This document shows, piece by piece, positions 5,241 to 11,688 of a stretch of DNA of 21,682 bases. Source of the stretch: a virus. Every line of letters begins with the position of its first letter. Position 1 is the first letter of the stretch. A program made the position numbers and the translations under genes. Location: positions 1 through 21,682 of IMG/VR virus record IMGVR_UViG_3300037584_003071. The stretch is one strand, 5' to 3'. The notes under the pieces were generated by a model. That model worked only from the letters and a program-made list of their open reading frames with translations, had not been told where the DNA came from and did no database searches.

Positions 5241-6211
5241 GTGCAAGTAAATACAAGGAATGGTTTACCGAGCATCCGGGAAAGATGACCGATAGTTACA
5301 CACATTTAGGATCATCCGATGCTGACCCTATTGCTTATGGAAAGGGTGAATTTGGCACAACCGCAGAAGATCTAAGAAAGTTTTCTGCCGGGGAGACAGG
5401 CTCCAGAGGCTCAAAGATGGCTAATGAGGACGCTCTATATCGAGGTAAGGTCTTTGAGGCACCAAATGTTATGATGACGCTTAGGTACCTTTGTAAGCTA
5501 ACTGAGGAAGAGAACATAACTTCGACTTATCCAGTGATGGAACCCGATGTGTATGAGGCTCTTCAAATGGCCTCGTCAATAGACCACAAGTTGTACTTTC
5601 ACAAGCCGGTGCATATCCCGGTGCCTGGAGTGAAGGATCAGTACATCACGATGCAGGGTGAAGTTATCAATGAACTGAAGTCTCAAATGTTGGGCAACGG
5701 TGAATTGATGAGGAACTATATCTCGCAAGTACAACACCAGCTTGTCTGTAGTGGTGGAGATTTTGCATTGGTATCAGTACTCAGTCGAACTGGTCAGCTC
5801 ACGGTCTATCCTATTGAAAGAGATAACGAGTGGATTGCCGACTATCTGAAAGAGGTAGCTGAATACTGGAGAAGAGTAGAGGAGAACGATCCCTATCCGG
5901 AGCCTATCGACAACGACTACGTTGCTGATCTCAATTCACTGGATGAGAGCGATACTCTGATAGATCTTTTGGAAAAGAGGCAGATGTTTGAGATACAGAG
6001 AAAACAGTTTGATGACGATAAGAAAGCTATCGATGACGGTATCAAGCAAGTGCTGAAGAGGTTTGATGTAAGCAAAGCATTCGTTGGCCCCTTCAAGATA
6101 TCTCTTACAACTGTGGAACGTAAGCCTCAACCAGAGCGAGTGGTACCAGCAACACCCGGTAGCACCTATGAAAAATTAACCGTTAGTTTGAATAAGGAAA
6201 ATGTACAATGA
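5237..6211 (+). CDS. YqaJ / lambda-Exo-like viral recombinase exonuclease, possibly diverged active site
   Basis: 324 aa from the ATG at 5237, with GGAG 7 bases upstream. Seen: LGSSDAD (24-30), like the G(G/S)SD start of YqaJ proteins; NELKS (145-149), like the catalytic E-x-K strand; then YISQVQHQL (161-169) and a strand followed by YPIERDNEWI and WRRVEENDPY, the usual C-terminal order. A coiled-coil tail (about 240-275) follows. Known: the family degrades 5' strands of double-stranded DNA to leave 3' tails for an annealase. The ERF gene follows with an ATGA overlap, which fits that pairing. Odd: where relatives have (S/T)PDG with the metal-binding Asp, this protein reads TMQG (138-141). Confidence 0.75.
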   Translation: MSASKYKEWFTEHPGKMTDSYTHLGSSDADPIAYGKGEFGTTAEDLRKFSAGETGSRGSKMANEDALYRGKVFEAPNVMMTLRYLCKLTEEENITSTYPVMEPDVYEALQMASSIDHKLYFHKPVHIPVPGVKDQYITMQGEVINELKSQMLGNGELMRNYISQVQHQLVCSGGDFALVSVLSRTGQLTVYPIERDNEWIADYLKEVAEYWRRVEENDPYPEPIDNDYVADLNSLDESDTLIDLLEKRQMFEIQRKQFDDDKKAIDDGIKQVLKRFDVSKAFVGPFKISLTTVERKPQPERVVPATPGSTYEKLTVSLNKENVQ

Positions 6212-6894
6212 GTAAAGAAATTACAACACATATTAAGGCACTGTCCAAGGTTCAGAAGGATCTTAAACACGCTAAGAAGGATGACAAGGGAGCCTTCGGG
6301 AAGTATGCCGATCTCGCTACAGTGTATGACGCTATTAAGGCACCTCTGGCAAGCAATGGTTTTGCCTACTGTCACGAGATGATCAACACCGAGGACGGCA
6401 CCCTCTATGTCGAAACACATTTACTGCATGAGAGTGGTGGCACGTTCAAAACACGATTGCCCATCATTAATCAGAAGAGAGATATGCAGGGCCTGGGTTC
6501 GGCTATCACCTATGCCAAACGATATGGCATTTCAATGATTGTAGGTCTAGCTTCAGAGGAGGATGACAATGGCAAGAGAGCTGGAACCGGGAATGTTAAT
6601 AACTCTGTAAAAGCTAAACCAATCAGTAACTTAGTTATTAAGACAAGAGAAGGAGAGGGTAAAGTCAAATCTCTTGATGGTGCTGTCATGCAGTTTAACA
6701 GCATACTCAAAGCTCAAATGGAAAAGTACAAGGGTAAAGAGCTGAGAGAAACCGGTGAGTTTATGCGGAAAGAAAACGCAGAGATACTTGATCAAATTAA
6801 AAACAATCCTGCCTGGATTAGCAACGGTAGCAATGAACGGTGGAACCAAATAGATAAGAAACTTAAAGAAATGGAGAATACAAAAGATGAATAG
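6208..6894 (+). CDS. erf: ERF-family single-strand annealing protein
   Basis: 228 aa. Seen: N-terminal ERF core with FGKYADLATVYDAIKAPL, then GFAYCHEMI, HLLHESGGTF, and the signature GLGSAITYAKRYGISMIVGL followed by EEDDNGK, as in P22 Erf and relatives. The C-terminal third (about 145-228) is charged and variable, as usual for the family. Known: these proteins form rings on single-stranded DNA and anneal complementary strands in phage recombination and genome circularisation. Coupled by ATGA to the exonuclease gene, giving an exonuclease-annealase pair comparable in logic to lambda Exo-Beta. Confidence 0.9.
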   Translation: MSKEITTHIKALSKVQKDLKHAKKDDKGAFGKYADLATVYDAIKAPLASNGFAYCHEMINTEDGTLYVETHLLHESGGTFKTRLPIINQKRDMQGLGSAITYAKRYGISMIVGLASEEDDNGKRAGTGNVNNSVKAKPISNLVIKTREGEGKVKSLDGAVMQFNSILKAQMEKYKGKELRETGEFMRKENAEILDQIKNNPAWISNGSNERWNQIDKKLKEMENTKDE

Positions 6895-7129
6895 TTTTCC
6901 CCCAACCCCAAGAAACCTTGAGTTCCTCAAGATGTTGATCAATCACTTTGAGGCTAACTATACGATGCCGTCCTACCATGAGATTAAACTGGCGATGAAT
7001 GTGAAGTCTAATTCTGTGGTGCATGATCACCTCTCATCCTTGGAGAACCGGGGATATATAGAACGTGATTATCGTAAGCCTCGGCAGATAAAGCTGTTGC
7101 GAAACCTAGATGGAACCCCTAGAGTATAG
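6887..7129 (+). CDS. Stand-alone LexA-type winged-helix DNA-binding domain
   Basis: 80 aa, starting inside the end of the ERF gene. Seen: the LexA N-terminal pattern TPRNLEFLKMLINHF, then TMPSYHEIKLAM (PS..EI), NVKSNSVVHDHLSSLE and RGYIERDYRKPRQIKLL. Known: LexA reads SOS boxes through this domain and self-cleaves through a C-terminal S24 peptidase. Here the peptidase half is entirely absent, so the protein cannot be inactivated by RecA-stimulated self-cleavage. Inferred: a phage regulator, or a competitor of host LexA. It is the last gene of the operon, 25 bases before the terminator. Confidence 0.8.
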   Translation: MNSFPPTPRNLEFLKMLINHFEANYTMPSYHEIKLAMNVKSNSVVHDHLSSLENRGYIERDYRKPRQIKLLRNLDGTPRV

Positions 7130-7154
7130 GCAGAAACATATCCTTCAATTAACT

Positions 7155-7180
7155 TGGCCGGTCTATCCGGCCATTTTTTT
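7155..7180 (+). terminator. Strong intrinsic terminator of the rightward operon
   Basis: A perfect 7-bp stem, TGGCCGG / CCGGCCA (7155-7161 and 7167-7173), a 5-base loop, then seven Ts (7174-7180). It lies 25 bp after the LexA-like gene and overlaps the last codons of the converging endolysin gene, whose stop is in the loop. On the other strand the stem is followed by AAGTTAATTG, which has no T-run, so leftward termination would be weak. Confidence 0.9.
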
Positions 7181-7684
7181 ACCCTTAGCTAATGCCTCAT
7201 CATTACGTCTTGTCCAGCCACGGCCAAAGGTCTTGAAGGTCTTGAGGCTTTCATAGAAAGATTGCCGGTGTTTGTGCATCTGCTCCAATACATAGTCTGC
7301 ATCCATCTTCTTGAGGAGTGCTACAGTCTTAGGCCCGATCACCCCATCAGCTTCTGCTCCTATTGCTCTTTGAAGGCATTTCGCTCCCTGCCTCCCGGCA
7401 TTGACTGCAAAGTCTAGAAGGAAGTATGCCACCCCTGGAGAGCTTGCATCCTCTACCATATCGCAACGGTTACGATCCCAGTAATTCTTCTTATATATGG
7501 CAATGGCAGTTTCTTCAGTAAGGTCACGCATCTCCTGTTCAGTTGCCTCTCGACCTATCCACTTCTCATATACTCTTTTAGTAACACCTCTGTTTGTGAT
7601 CCCTCCCGGATCGTCAGGATGATTTACAAATCCACCTTCGTGGTGAAGGACTTCCTTGATTGCTATCTCAAATGTCTCAGCCAA
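7163..7684 (-). CDS. Endolysin, glycoside hydrolase family 108 muramidase with peptidoglycan-binding domain
   Basis: 173 aa, TTG start at 7684 supported by GGAGGT at 5 bases, and overlapping the upstream 50-aa gene. Seen: the GH108 motif HHEGGFVNHPDDPGGITNRG (14-33), where the Glu of EGG is the expected catalytic residue, then YWDRNRCD, and the C-terminal PG_binding_3 pattern NAGRQGAKCLQRAIG, DGVIGPKTVALL and GRGWTRRNDEALAKG. Known: such enzymes cut the glycan strands of peptidoglycan at lysis. There is no signal peptide, so export through a holin is expected. Last gene of the late operon, converging on the early operon. Confidence 0.93.
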   Translation of the reverse strand: MAETFEIAIKEVLHHEGGFVNHPDDPGGITNRGVTKRVYEKWIGREATEQEMRDLTEETAIAIYKKNYWDRNRCDMVEDASSPGVAYFLLDFAVNAGRQGAKCLQRAIGAEADGVIGPKTVALLKKMDADYVLEQMHKHRQSFYESLKTFKTFGRGWTRRNDEALAKGKKMAG

Positions 7685-7829
7685 TTTTTACCTCCATCAT
7701 TTTTTTCATGCTAGGTTTTTTCTTCTTACCCTTGCGTAGTTTCTTGAAGTCGGCCCCGGTGATCTTGTCTCTAGGTTCTGCGACCATTGCTAGTTTCTTT
7801 TGTTTGGGAGAGTATTTACTAAATGGCAT
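7677..7829 (-). CDS. Small lysine-rich protein of the lysis block
   Basis: 50 aa, starts at the ATG at 7829 with AAAGGA six bases upstream; its stop overlaps the endolysin start. Sequence begins MPFSKYSPKQKKLA and continues with KITGADFKKLRKGKKKK. Very basic throughout with no membrane segment. Similar tiny proteins are common beside lysis genes in marine phages (from memory, not searched). Function unknown; binding nucleic acid or a membrane surface would fit the charge. Confidence 0.7.
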   Translation of the reverse strand: MPFSKYSPKQKKLAMVAEPRDKITGADFKKLRKGKKKKPSMKKMMEVKIG

Positions 7830-7832
7830 AGC

Positions 7833-8075
7833 TTATCCTTTCTTCTTTACTATCTTTGACATTGATGATTTCTTTTTGCCGAGTAGATCCTTGTCTGCTT
7901 TTCTGGCTCCACCCTTACCGCTGACAAATGATTTCACACGGCCCATAGCCCAGGCTTGTGCTGGTACATTTCTAGATCCGGAGCTGTAGTAGGCTCCCAG
8001 TCCTCGTTTGTATACTTTATCTAAGGTGCTTTTTGAGAAACGGCTGGCACCCGGTATGCTGTCATATTTACCCAT
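7833..8075 (-). CDS. DUF5824-like small protein
   Basis: 80 aa. Seen: FSKSTLDKVYKRGLGAYYSS (13-32), SGSRNVPAQAWAMGRVKSF and KADKDLLG, the conserved pattern I associate with DUF5824 phage proteins. The C-terminus is lysine-rich. The start overlaps the stop of the gene at 8075-8254 (ATGA). Function not established for the family, as far as I know. It belongs to a run of four short basic genes between endolysin and holin. Confidence 0.75.
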   Translation of the reverse strand: MGKYDSIPGASRFSKSTLDKVYKRGLGAYYSSGSRNVPAQAWAMGRVKSFVSGKGGARKADKDLLGKKKSSMSKIVKKKG

Positions 8076-8254
8076 CAGTCCTTGCTCCTTTGTTTTGATA
8101 TTAGATCCATCATGCGCGGTGTTAGCTTGCCCTGCTTGTACAGCCTACGAGTTCTAAGTATCTCATTCTCTCGTGCAGACTTATTTTTTACCCCGGCCAC
8201 ATACTTCGTGGGTACTCCCTTCTTTGTTTTTGGAACTGGTGCAAACTTCCTCAT
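8075..8254 (-). CDS. Small basic hypothetical protein
   Basis: 59 aa, ATG at 8254 overlapping the stop of the preceding gene (ATGA). Begins MRKFAPVPKTKKGVPTKYVA, continues with NKSARENEILRTRRLYKQGK and LTPRMMDLISKQRSKD. Basic, helical, no membrane span. Comparable short proteins accompany DUF5824-like genes in marine phages as I recall them. The tight overlaps at both ends make it a credible gene in spite of its size. Confidence 0.7.
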   Translation of the reverse strand: MRKFAPVPKTKKGVPTKYVAGVKNKSARENEILRTRRLYKQGKLTPRMMDLISKQRSKD

Positions 8255-8520
8255 GATTTCTTATGCCTCTCTGAAAAGTTTCTCATTGCCTCTTTTGATC
8301 CAAAGCCCCAACGTGACATCGCTAGTTTCAGCCGGGTAGGTCTACCCTTCTCATCTTTGAGTGGGCCTTGTACTCCCTTAAATCTGTGAGCAAAATTTAT
8401 TCTGCGTTGATTGGTTCCGCTCTTGATCGGTGCCTTGAGATTAGATCCCTGGGTTCTTTTGAAATAGTCACGACCCTTTTGTGTGAGGCCACCCTTGGAA
8501 CTTTTGTGTTCTTTTCTCAT
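8251..8520 (-). CDS. DUF6321-like small protein
   Basis: 89 aa. Seen: KGGLTQKGRDYFKRTQGSNL (9-28), RRINFAHRFKGVQGP and LKDEKGRPTRLKLAMSRWG, a pattern I associate with DUF6321 proteins of marine T4-like and T7-like phages. Arg/Lys rich. Overlaps both neighbours by 4 bases. Role unknown; the GLTxKGRD and KGRPTRxxLAxxRW blocks suggest a nucleic-acid or protein-binding structural protein. Confidence 0.75.
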   Translation of the reverse strand: MRKEHKSSKGGLTQKGRDYFKRTQGSNLKAPIKSGTNQRRINFAHRFKGVQGPLKDEKGRPTRLKLAMSRWGFGSKEAMRNFSERHKKS

Positions 8521-8897
8521 TTGGTATCTACCTTCTTGGTCTTATCAAAGCTCCGCATCCCGGCTATACCCAGCATCCCCAGGAGTAGGGGCATCATTAC
8601 TGTCATGTCTGCTTGTGGTATCGTTACTCCAAAGCCTGCACATATCGGGGAGACTAGATAATTTATGGTGAGGGATAGTCCACATATCCAGCCTATGAAC
8701 GGCCTCCAAGAACTCTGGAACCAGTTTCCCTTCGCCTCTTCTTTATTAATAGCCAGTTGCCCTAATAGAGCCTCCTGATGATGTCTGTCGGCCATCGTTG
8801 CCAGCTCATGCGCCATTTTTTGTTTTGCGTCTTTATCCTCTACAAATTTATCAAGTATGCCCAGCACCGGGCCAGTCAGTGTACTAATCAAACTCAT
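8517..8897 (-). CDS. Holin of the three-TM GTA-release type
   Basis: 126 aa. Seen: amphipathic N-terminus (MSLISTLTGPVLGILDKFVE), a charged helix with HELATMADRHHQEALLGQ, then WFQSSWRPFIGWICGLSLTI and further hydrophobic spans (about 70-92 and 98-116) before a short KTKKVDTK tail. The W-x-SWRP-x-x-GW motif is typical of Holin_3TM (PF11351), known for release of gene transfer agents in Rhodobacterales. Inferred: makes the membrane lesion that lets the endolysin reach the wall. AGAAGGA precedes the ATG. Confidence 0.85.
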   Translation of the reverse strand: MSLISTLTGPVLGILDKFVEDKDAKQKMAHELATMADRHHQEALLGQLAINKEEAKGNWFQSSWRPFIGWICGLSLTINYLVSPICAGFGVTIPQADMTVMMPLLLGMLGIAGMRSFDKTKKVDTK

Positions 8898-9067
8898 TTG
8901 CCGTCCTTCTTCATTGCTATAGTATGTGCTTTCGAAAACGACTTTCCGGCAAGCATCTCCTTACGCATGGTAGCCATGTGCTTTTTTGTGTGGTGAACGC
9001 TATGTTTCTTCATGGTCTTCTCTTGCCGTGGTGTTAACATCTTTGTCATGCTTATTTTTTTAGTCAT
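8894..9067 (-). CDS. Small His/Lys/Met-rich protein
   Basis: 57 aa, ATG at 9067 overlapping the upstream stop and ending over the holin start (ATGA at both ends). Seen: LTPRQEKTMKKHSVHHTKKH, then MATMRKEMLAGKSFSKAHTI and AMKKDGK. The HHTxKHM...M..GxSFxxAHxxAMKKxGK pattern recurs in cyanophage and other marine phage small proteins as I recall. Function unknown. Strongly basic. Confidence 0.7.
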   Translation of the reverse strand: MTKKISMTKMLTPRQEKTMKKHSVHHTKKHMATMRKEMLAGKSFSKAHTIAMKKDGK

Positions 9068-9282
9068 GTTTTAGTATCTCCCTTTTTTGCCTCTGAATTT
9101 AGGAACACCGCAAGCGACCCGGTCATGGCCCCAGTGACAACCGATATAAGGCTTGCTTGTTGTGTGGTCATATCTGCACCAAGACTAATGGCGTACTCGA
9201 TGCACCGGATGTATACACCGGTCATAACAAAGAGCATTATCCGGGGAACTATCTTCCATTTATCTAACGTTTCTGGTGTCAT
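9064..9282 (-). CDS. Two-span membrane protein, second holin candidate
   Basis: 72 aa. Seen: METHIONINE-initiated MTPETLDKWKIVPRIMLFVM leads into a first span (about 12-34), a short loop with GADMTTQQA, and a second span (ASLISVVTGAMTGSLAVFL, 43-61) before a charged SEAKKGDTKT tail. Small two-span proteins with a positively charged tail next to an endolysin are typical class II holins or antiholins; the family itself is widespread in phages. Pairing with the three-TM holin suggests timing control, which is inference. Confidence 0.75.
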   Translation of the reverse strand: MTPETLDKWKIVPRIMLFVMTGVYIRCIEYAISLGADMTTQQASLISVVTGAMTGSLAVFLNSEAKKGDTKT

Positions 9283-9695
9283 TCCATTGCTCTCTTTATG
9301 CTGTCGAGGACTTCTTTGATGGTCGGCCTCTTTTCTTCTGAGGGGTCGTAGTCGCAGACGATTTCTTTTTGGCAGTCTTTCGGGTTGTCAACGAGGATCG
9401 TTTCTGTGGTACCGTTGGCTCCACGGTAGACGCAAAAATATTCTTGTAGGTTTCTGCCGGGGCTTTTGTTTTTGATCCTCCGAGCAAGCCGGCAAATAGT
9501 CTTGCCACCATTGTCCAAGCGTTTCGTATCATTTCTCCAATCATAAGTTTTCCTTTCGTAGTGTTCAGCCGATTTCACCTCGGTCGAGGAGGACAAGCCC
9601 ATAAGTGAAGTAATAAAGAACGGCACCGCCACCCAGGACAACCGCAGAGATGGCAGAGTACATAATAATTTTTTCTTTGAGTTGTTGTTTGGCAT
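9279..9695 (-). CDS. Alternate-frame ORF, possible embedded secreted lysis protein
   Basis: 138 aa open frame overlapping the end of the gene at 9565-10062 and the whole of 9296-9544. Support: AGGAG lies 7 bases before its ATG; the N-terminus reads like a signal or anchor (KKKLL, then LSWVAVPFFITSLMGLSSS); the second half has globular composition with four cysteines (ICRLA, FCVYRGANG, DCQKEIVCDYDPSEE), and its stop overlaps the next start (ATGA). Against: much of it lies on top of another plausible gene. It could be an embedded spanin-like or periplasmic protein; alternatively only the C-terminal part, from an internal TTG, is real. Confidence 0.45.
   Translation of the reverse strand: MPNNNSKKKLLCTLPSLRLSWVAVPFFITSLMGLSSSTEVKSAEHYERKTYDWRNDTKRLDNGGKTICRLARRIKNKSPGRNLQEYFCVYRGANGTTETILVDNPKDCQKEIVCDYDPSEEKRPTIKEVLDSIKRAME
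9296..9544 (-). CDS. Small membrane-proximal protein with basic AT-hook-like tail
   Basis: 82 aa, ATG at 9544 with AAAGGA 7 bases upstream. Residues 1-22 (GEMIRNAWTMVARLFAGLLG) are amphipathic or hydrophobic; the rest is a low-complexity Lys/Thr/Ser/Pro tail ending KKRGRPSKK, which resembles an AT-hook. Similar short proteins with Lys-rich tails occur in late regions of marine podoviruses as I recall. It shares most of its DNA with the alternate-frame ORF at 9279-9695, so one or both may be expressed. Confidence 0.5.
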   Translation of the reverse strand: MIGEMIRNAWTMVARLFAGLLGGSKTKAPAETYKNIFASTVEPTVPQKRSSLTTRKTAKKKSSATTTPQKKRGRPSKKSSTA

Positions 9696-10062
9696 ACACT
9701 TGCTCCTGCCGTAATTTTCTCAAGCGTCCCTCTTCTGCAAGGAGATCGTCCCAAAAACGAGTTCCCATTTTAAACATGATATAATTCTTTAGTGTCGCTC
9801 TCTGATCCTCCAGAGCTTTTTTTGCCTGTATGCTTTCGAATGCCATCTGCTCTATCTGGTTGCCGGACAGTAGCTTTCTAAAGAGGGAAGGGTTCTCAGA
9901 TTGTTTCTTCAGATTGTCTACATCGGACACCGCACTCATCCAACGGTTTAGATCTTTGCTGACACTTTCAATTTCTCTGCCAGCGTCCATAGCTCGCTTA
10001 ATTGCGTTGAAGGCCGAGGTTGCCGTGCTGACCGCAACTGTTATGGTAGCTGGATCAAACAT
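9565..10062 (-). CDS. Coiled-coil protein with C-terminal membrane span
   Basis: 165 aa. The N-terminus (MFDPATITVAVSTATSAFNA) is mildly hydrophobic. Residues about 28-130 are charged and helical with heptad-like leucines (IESVSKDLNRWMSAVSDVDN and LRKLRQEQVYAKQQLKEKII). Residues 133-158 (MYSAISAVVLGGGAVLYYFT) are one transmembrane span. The ATG at 10062 lies in the repeated ATAAAACCTAGA motif and has no clear Shine-Dalgarno element. The coiled coil plus membrane anchor would fit a spanin-type or virion membrane protein; no family recognised. Confidence 0.7.
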   Translation of the reverse strand: MFDPATITVAVSTATSAFNAIKRAMDAGREIESVSKDLNRWMSAVSDVDNLKKQSENPSLFRKLLSGNQIEQMAFESIQAKKALEDQRATLKNYIMFKMGTRFWDDLLAEEGRLRKLRQEQVYAKQQLKEKIIMYSAISAVVLGGGAVLYYFTYGLVLLDRGEIG

Positions 10063-10073
10063 CTAGGTTTTAT
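10062..10073 (-). repeat. Motif ATAAAACCTAGA, copy 2 of 3
   Basis: Exact 12-mer on the minus strand, containing the TAA stop of the XhlA-like gene at the same place in the motif as in copy 1, and reaching the first base of the next start codon (10062). That gene lacks an obvious Shine-Dalgarno element, so this motif stands in its place. Confidence 0.5.
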
Positions 10074-10249
10074 AACACTATGGTATTGAAGATTACACCG
10101 AAAGAACTGATCACATAGAATGCTGTTATTGATATGACGATCTTCTCTAGCCGGGAAACTCTGCGTTCCATATCCTGGCGAAAGTGATACATATCATTCT
10201 TCAGAACACTCAGCTCCATCAGTATTGCATTTATGTCCTGCTTAGTCAT
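10070..10249 (-). CDS. XhlA-like coiled-coil/membrane protein
   Basis: 59 aa, ATG at 10249, two bases before the upstream stop codon ends. Seen: MTKQDINAILMELSVLKNDM, then QDMERRVSRLEKIV as a coiled coil, then a C-terminal hydrophobic span (VISITAFYVISSFGVIFNTI). This is the topology of haemolysin XhlA and related phage lysis accessories: a cytoplasmic coiled coil anchored by one C-terminal helix. Inferred lysis accessory. Too short for confident family assignment. Confidence 0.65.
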   Translation of the reverse strand: MTKQDINAILMELSVLKNDMYHFRQDMERRVSRLEKIVISITAFYVISSFGVIFNTIVL

Positions 10250-10250
10250 C

Positions 10251-10664
10251 TTAGCTCGGCTTTGTTGGCCAGGTAACAGAGGACATATCTAGCGACCCAT
10301 CACTACTTAGCTTTGGTGATGCACCACTTGGCAAATCACGCAATGCTTGTCGATAGGTTTTCCAGTTATCTGCAAGAGTTACATCAGAGTTTGCCATCCA
10401 ATCTGTTTCAGCAAGCAATCTATCTCTTTCAACTCTTAGCAATCGCATTGGCTCTGCATTGACTAGCTCTGTCTTTTTATCAGATACAGCTTTCCATGTA
10501 GTACCAAAGTCACTAGGCGTTGAGCTTTCAATGGCACTTCCATTGCTGTCTGCTCCAGTAACTTTGCGAAACATAGCGTTAAACTCTGCTTCACTTGTAG
10601 GCTCTCCTCTGAGTACCCATTCTTTAATTCCTAAACTTGTTAACGCTGTTGATATTGTTGTCAT
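10251..10664 (-). CDS. Tail assembly chaperone-like protein (Phage_tail_APC type), copy 2
   Basis: 137 aa. Seen: C-terminal half RLLRVERDRLLAETDWM, then NWKTYRQALRDLP, the R..RD.LL..TDW...W..YRQALRD pattern of Phage_tail_APC. The last about 25 residues (PKLSS, SVTWPTKPS) recur in the 74-aa protein at 11689-11913, so the two are paralogues. Known: such proteins accompany tail fibres and help their assembly. It is adjacent to, and coupled with, the fibre-tip-like gene upstream. Confidence 0.72.
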   Translation of the reverse strand: MTTISTALTSLGIKEWVLRGEPTSEAEFNAMFRKVTGADSNGSAIESSTPSDFGTTWKAVSDKKTELVNAEPMRLLRVERDRLLAETDWMANSDVTLADNWKTYRQALRDLPSGASPKLSSDGSLDMSSVTWPTKPS

Positions 10665-11164
10665 TGTTTTATCTCCTGTGCTACTAAAGTTGCCATTGCG
10701 CCATTAATAAATGCGTAAACTGTTCCCCCATTATGCGATAAACACGCAACTGTATATCTTAGTTGTGAAGTTGTTGATGGAGAGTCAAAAATACCACTAC
10801 AATGAACACCCCCCATAATATGATTGCCTGGGTTATATGCAGATGAAAACCCCCACGAGCTACCTAAATTTGTGCCACTTATTGCTGAACCTGATGATGC
10901 TGTGCCTGTTTCTCTAAATACAGTACCAACAACATGAGTGTTAGAAGTACTATATACAGGAAGGCTAAAACTTACTAAAATTTTAGAAGTAGAAAATTTT
11001 GGTGTAATTAAGGCAGTCAATGAAGTTGCAACAAAAGATGTACTTGTTAGGTTTATTTCAGTATTGTGTGTCGCATTTACAGTTTGAATAACATGACCAG
11101 CCGGCATAGCCACAGTTCCAGACGTTGTCTTACCCTGTATTGTATCGACTTTGAGTGTACTCAT
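10661..11164 (-). CDS. Tail-fibre accessory / receptor-binding-like protein
   Basis: 167 aa. Seen: N-terminal MSTLKVDTIQGKTTSGTVAM then PAGHVIQTV, followed by a Ser/Thr/Gly-rich beta-sheet-type region. The N-terminal block recurs in the next gene upstream (11161-11679) and, more weakly, in the gene at 11915-12424, suggesting a shared attachment module with variable tips. Alternation of hydrophobic and Ser/Thr residues fits a jelly-roll domain. Inferred: an adhesin attached to the tail. Coupled by overlapping stops and starts at both ends. Confidence 0.65.
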   Translation of the reverse strand: MSTLKVDTIQGKTTSGTVAMPAGHVIQTVNATHNTEINLTSTSFVATSLTALITPKFSTSKILVSFSLPVYSTSNTHVVGTVFRETGTASSGSAISGTNLGSSWGFSSAYNPGNHIMGGVHCSGIFDSPSTTSQLRYTVACLSHNGGTVYAFINGAMATLVAQEIKQ

Positions 11165-11679
11165 TGGGCAATCTCCTGAATTATAAGCTCAACGTGTTCT
11201 TCTGTGGTAGGTGGTAATTCAACATCTGCTGCTGAACCCATTGTTTTTACATATACTTTGTATGTTACCGCACTCGTTGTATTAGGAGCGTCCATGATTT
11301 CAAGCAACATTGGTGCGTGAGTTCTTGAATAAGTATTATAAAGAGAACCTATACCAAACCCACCCGAAGTTGACCTAACATCAGAAAAACCAGCTCCTCC
11401 AATATCTCTAAAAAATGTCATGCGGAAACCCTCAATGTTACCATTATTTTGATTGGTATTACCAGTAATAAAAGCCCTTACGTTAAGCTTACTCGTTGCA
11501 AATTTTGGTGTAATTGAATTACTCAGTCCTGTAGCTACATAGCTAGAGCTTGCTGTTTGTATTCTTGTAATTGTTGTTGACGCTAAACTTACTGTCTGTA
11601 TCACCATACCAGCTGGCATCTGCACAGTACCGCTTGCGGTCACTCCTTCGATTTTGTCTGCTTTTAATATACTTGCCAT
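11161..11679 (-). CDS. Tail-fibre accessory / receptor-binding-like protein, paralogue
   Basis: 172 aa. Begins MASILKADKIEGVTASGTVQ then MPAGMVIQTV, clearly related to the start of the 10661-11164 product. Both also share SSxVATGLSNSITPKF-like and ATSKLNV-like blocks and end in AQEIKQ / IQEIAQ, so the genes arose by duplication along their full length and then diverged in the middle. Beta-rich composition. Inferred receptor-binding or capsule-binding tip protein. No enzymatic motif seen. Confidence 0.65.
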   Translation of the reverse strand: MASILKADKIEGVTASGTVQMPAGMVIQTVSLASTTITRIQTASSSYVATGLSNSITPKFATSKLNVRAFITGNTNQNNGNIEGFRMTFFRDIGGAGFSDVRSTSGGFGIGSLYNTYSRTHAPMLLEIMDAPNTTSAVTYKVYVKTMGSAADVELPPTTEEHVELIIQEIAQ

Positions 11680-11688
11680 TCTCTTATC

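Noticed and set aside
6510-6942. Minus-strand frames opposite the ERF gene
   Set aside because: The ERF signature is unambiguous on the + strand, and the opposing products show no domain.
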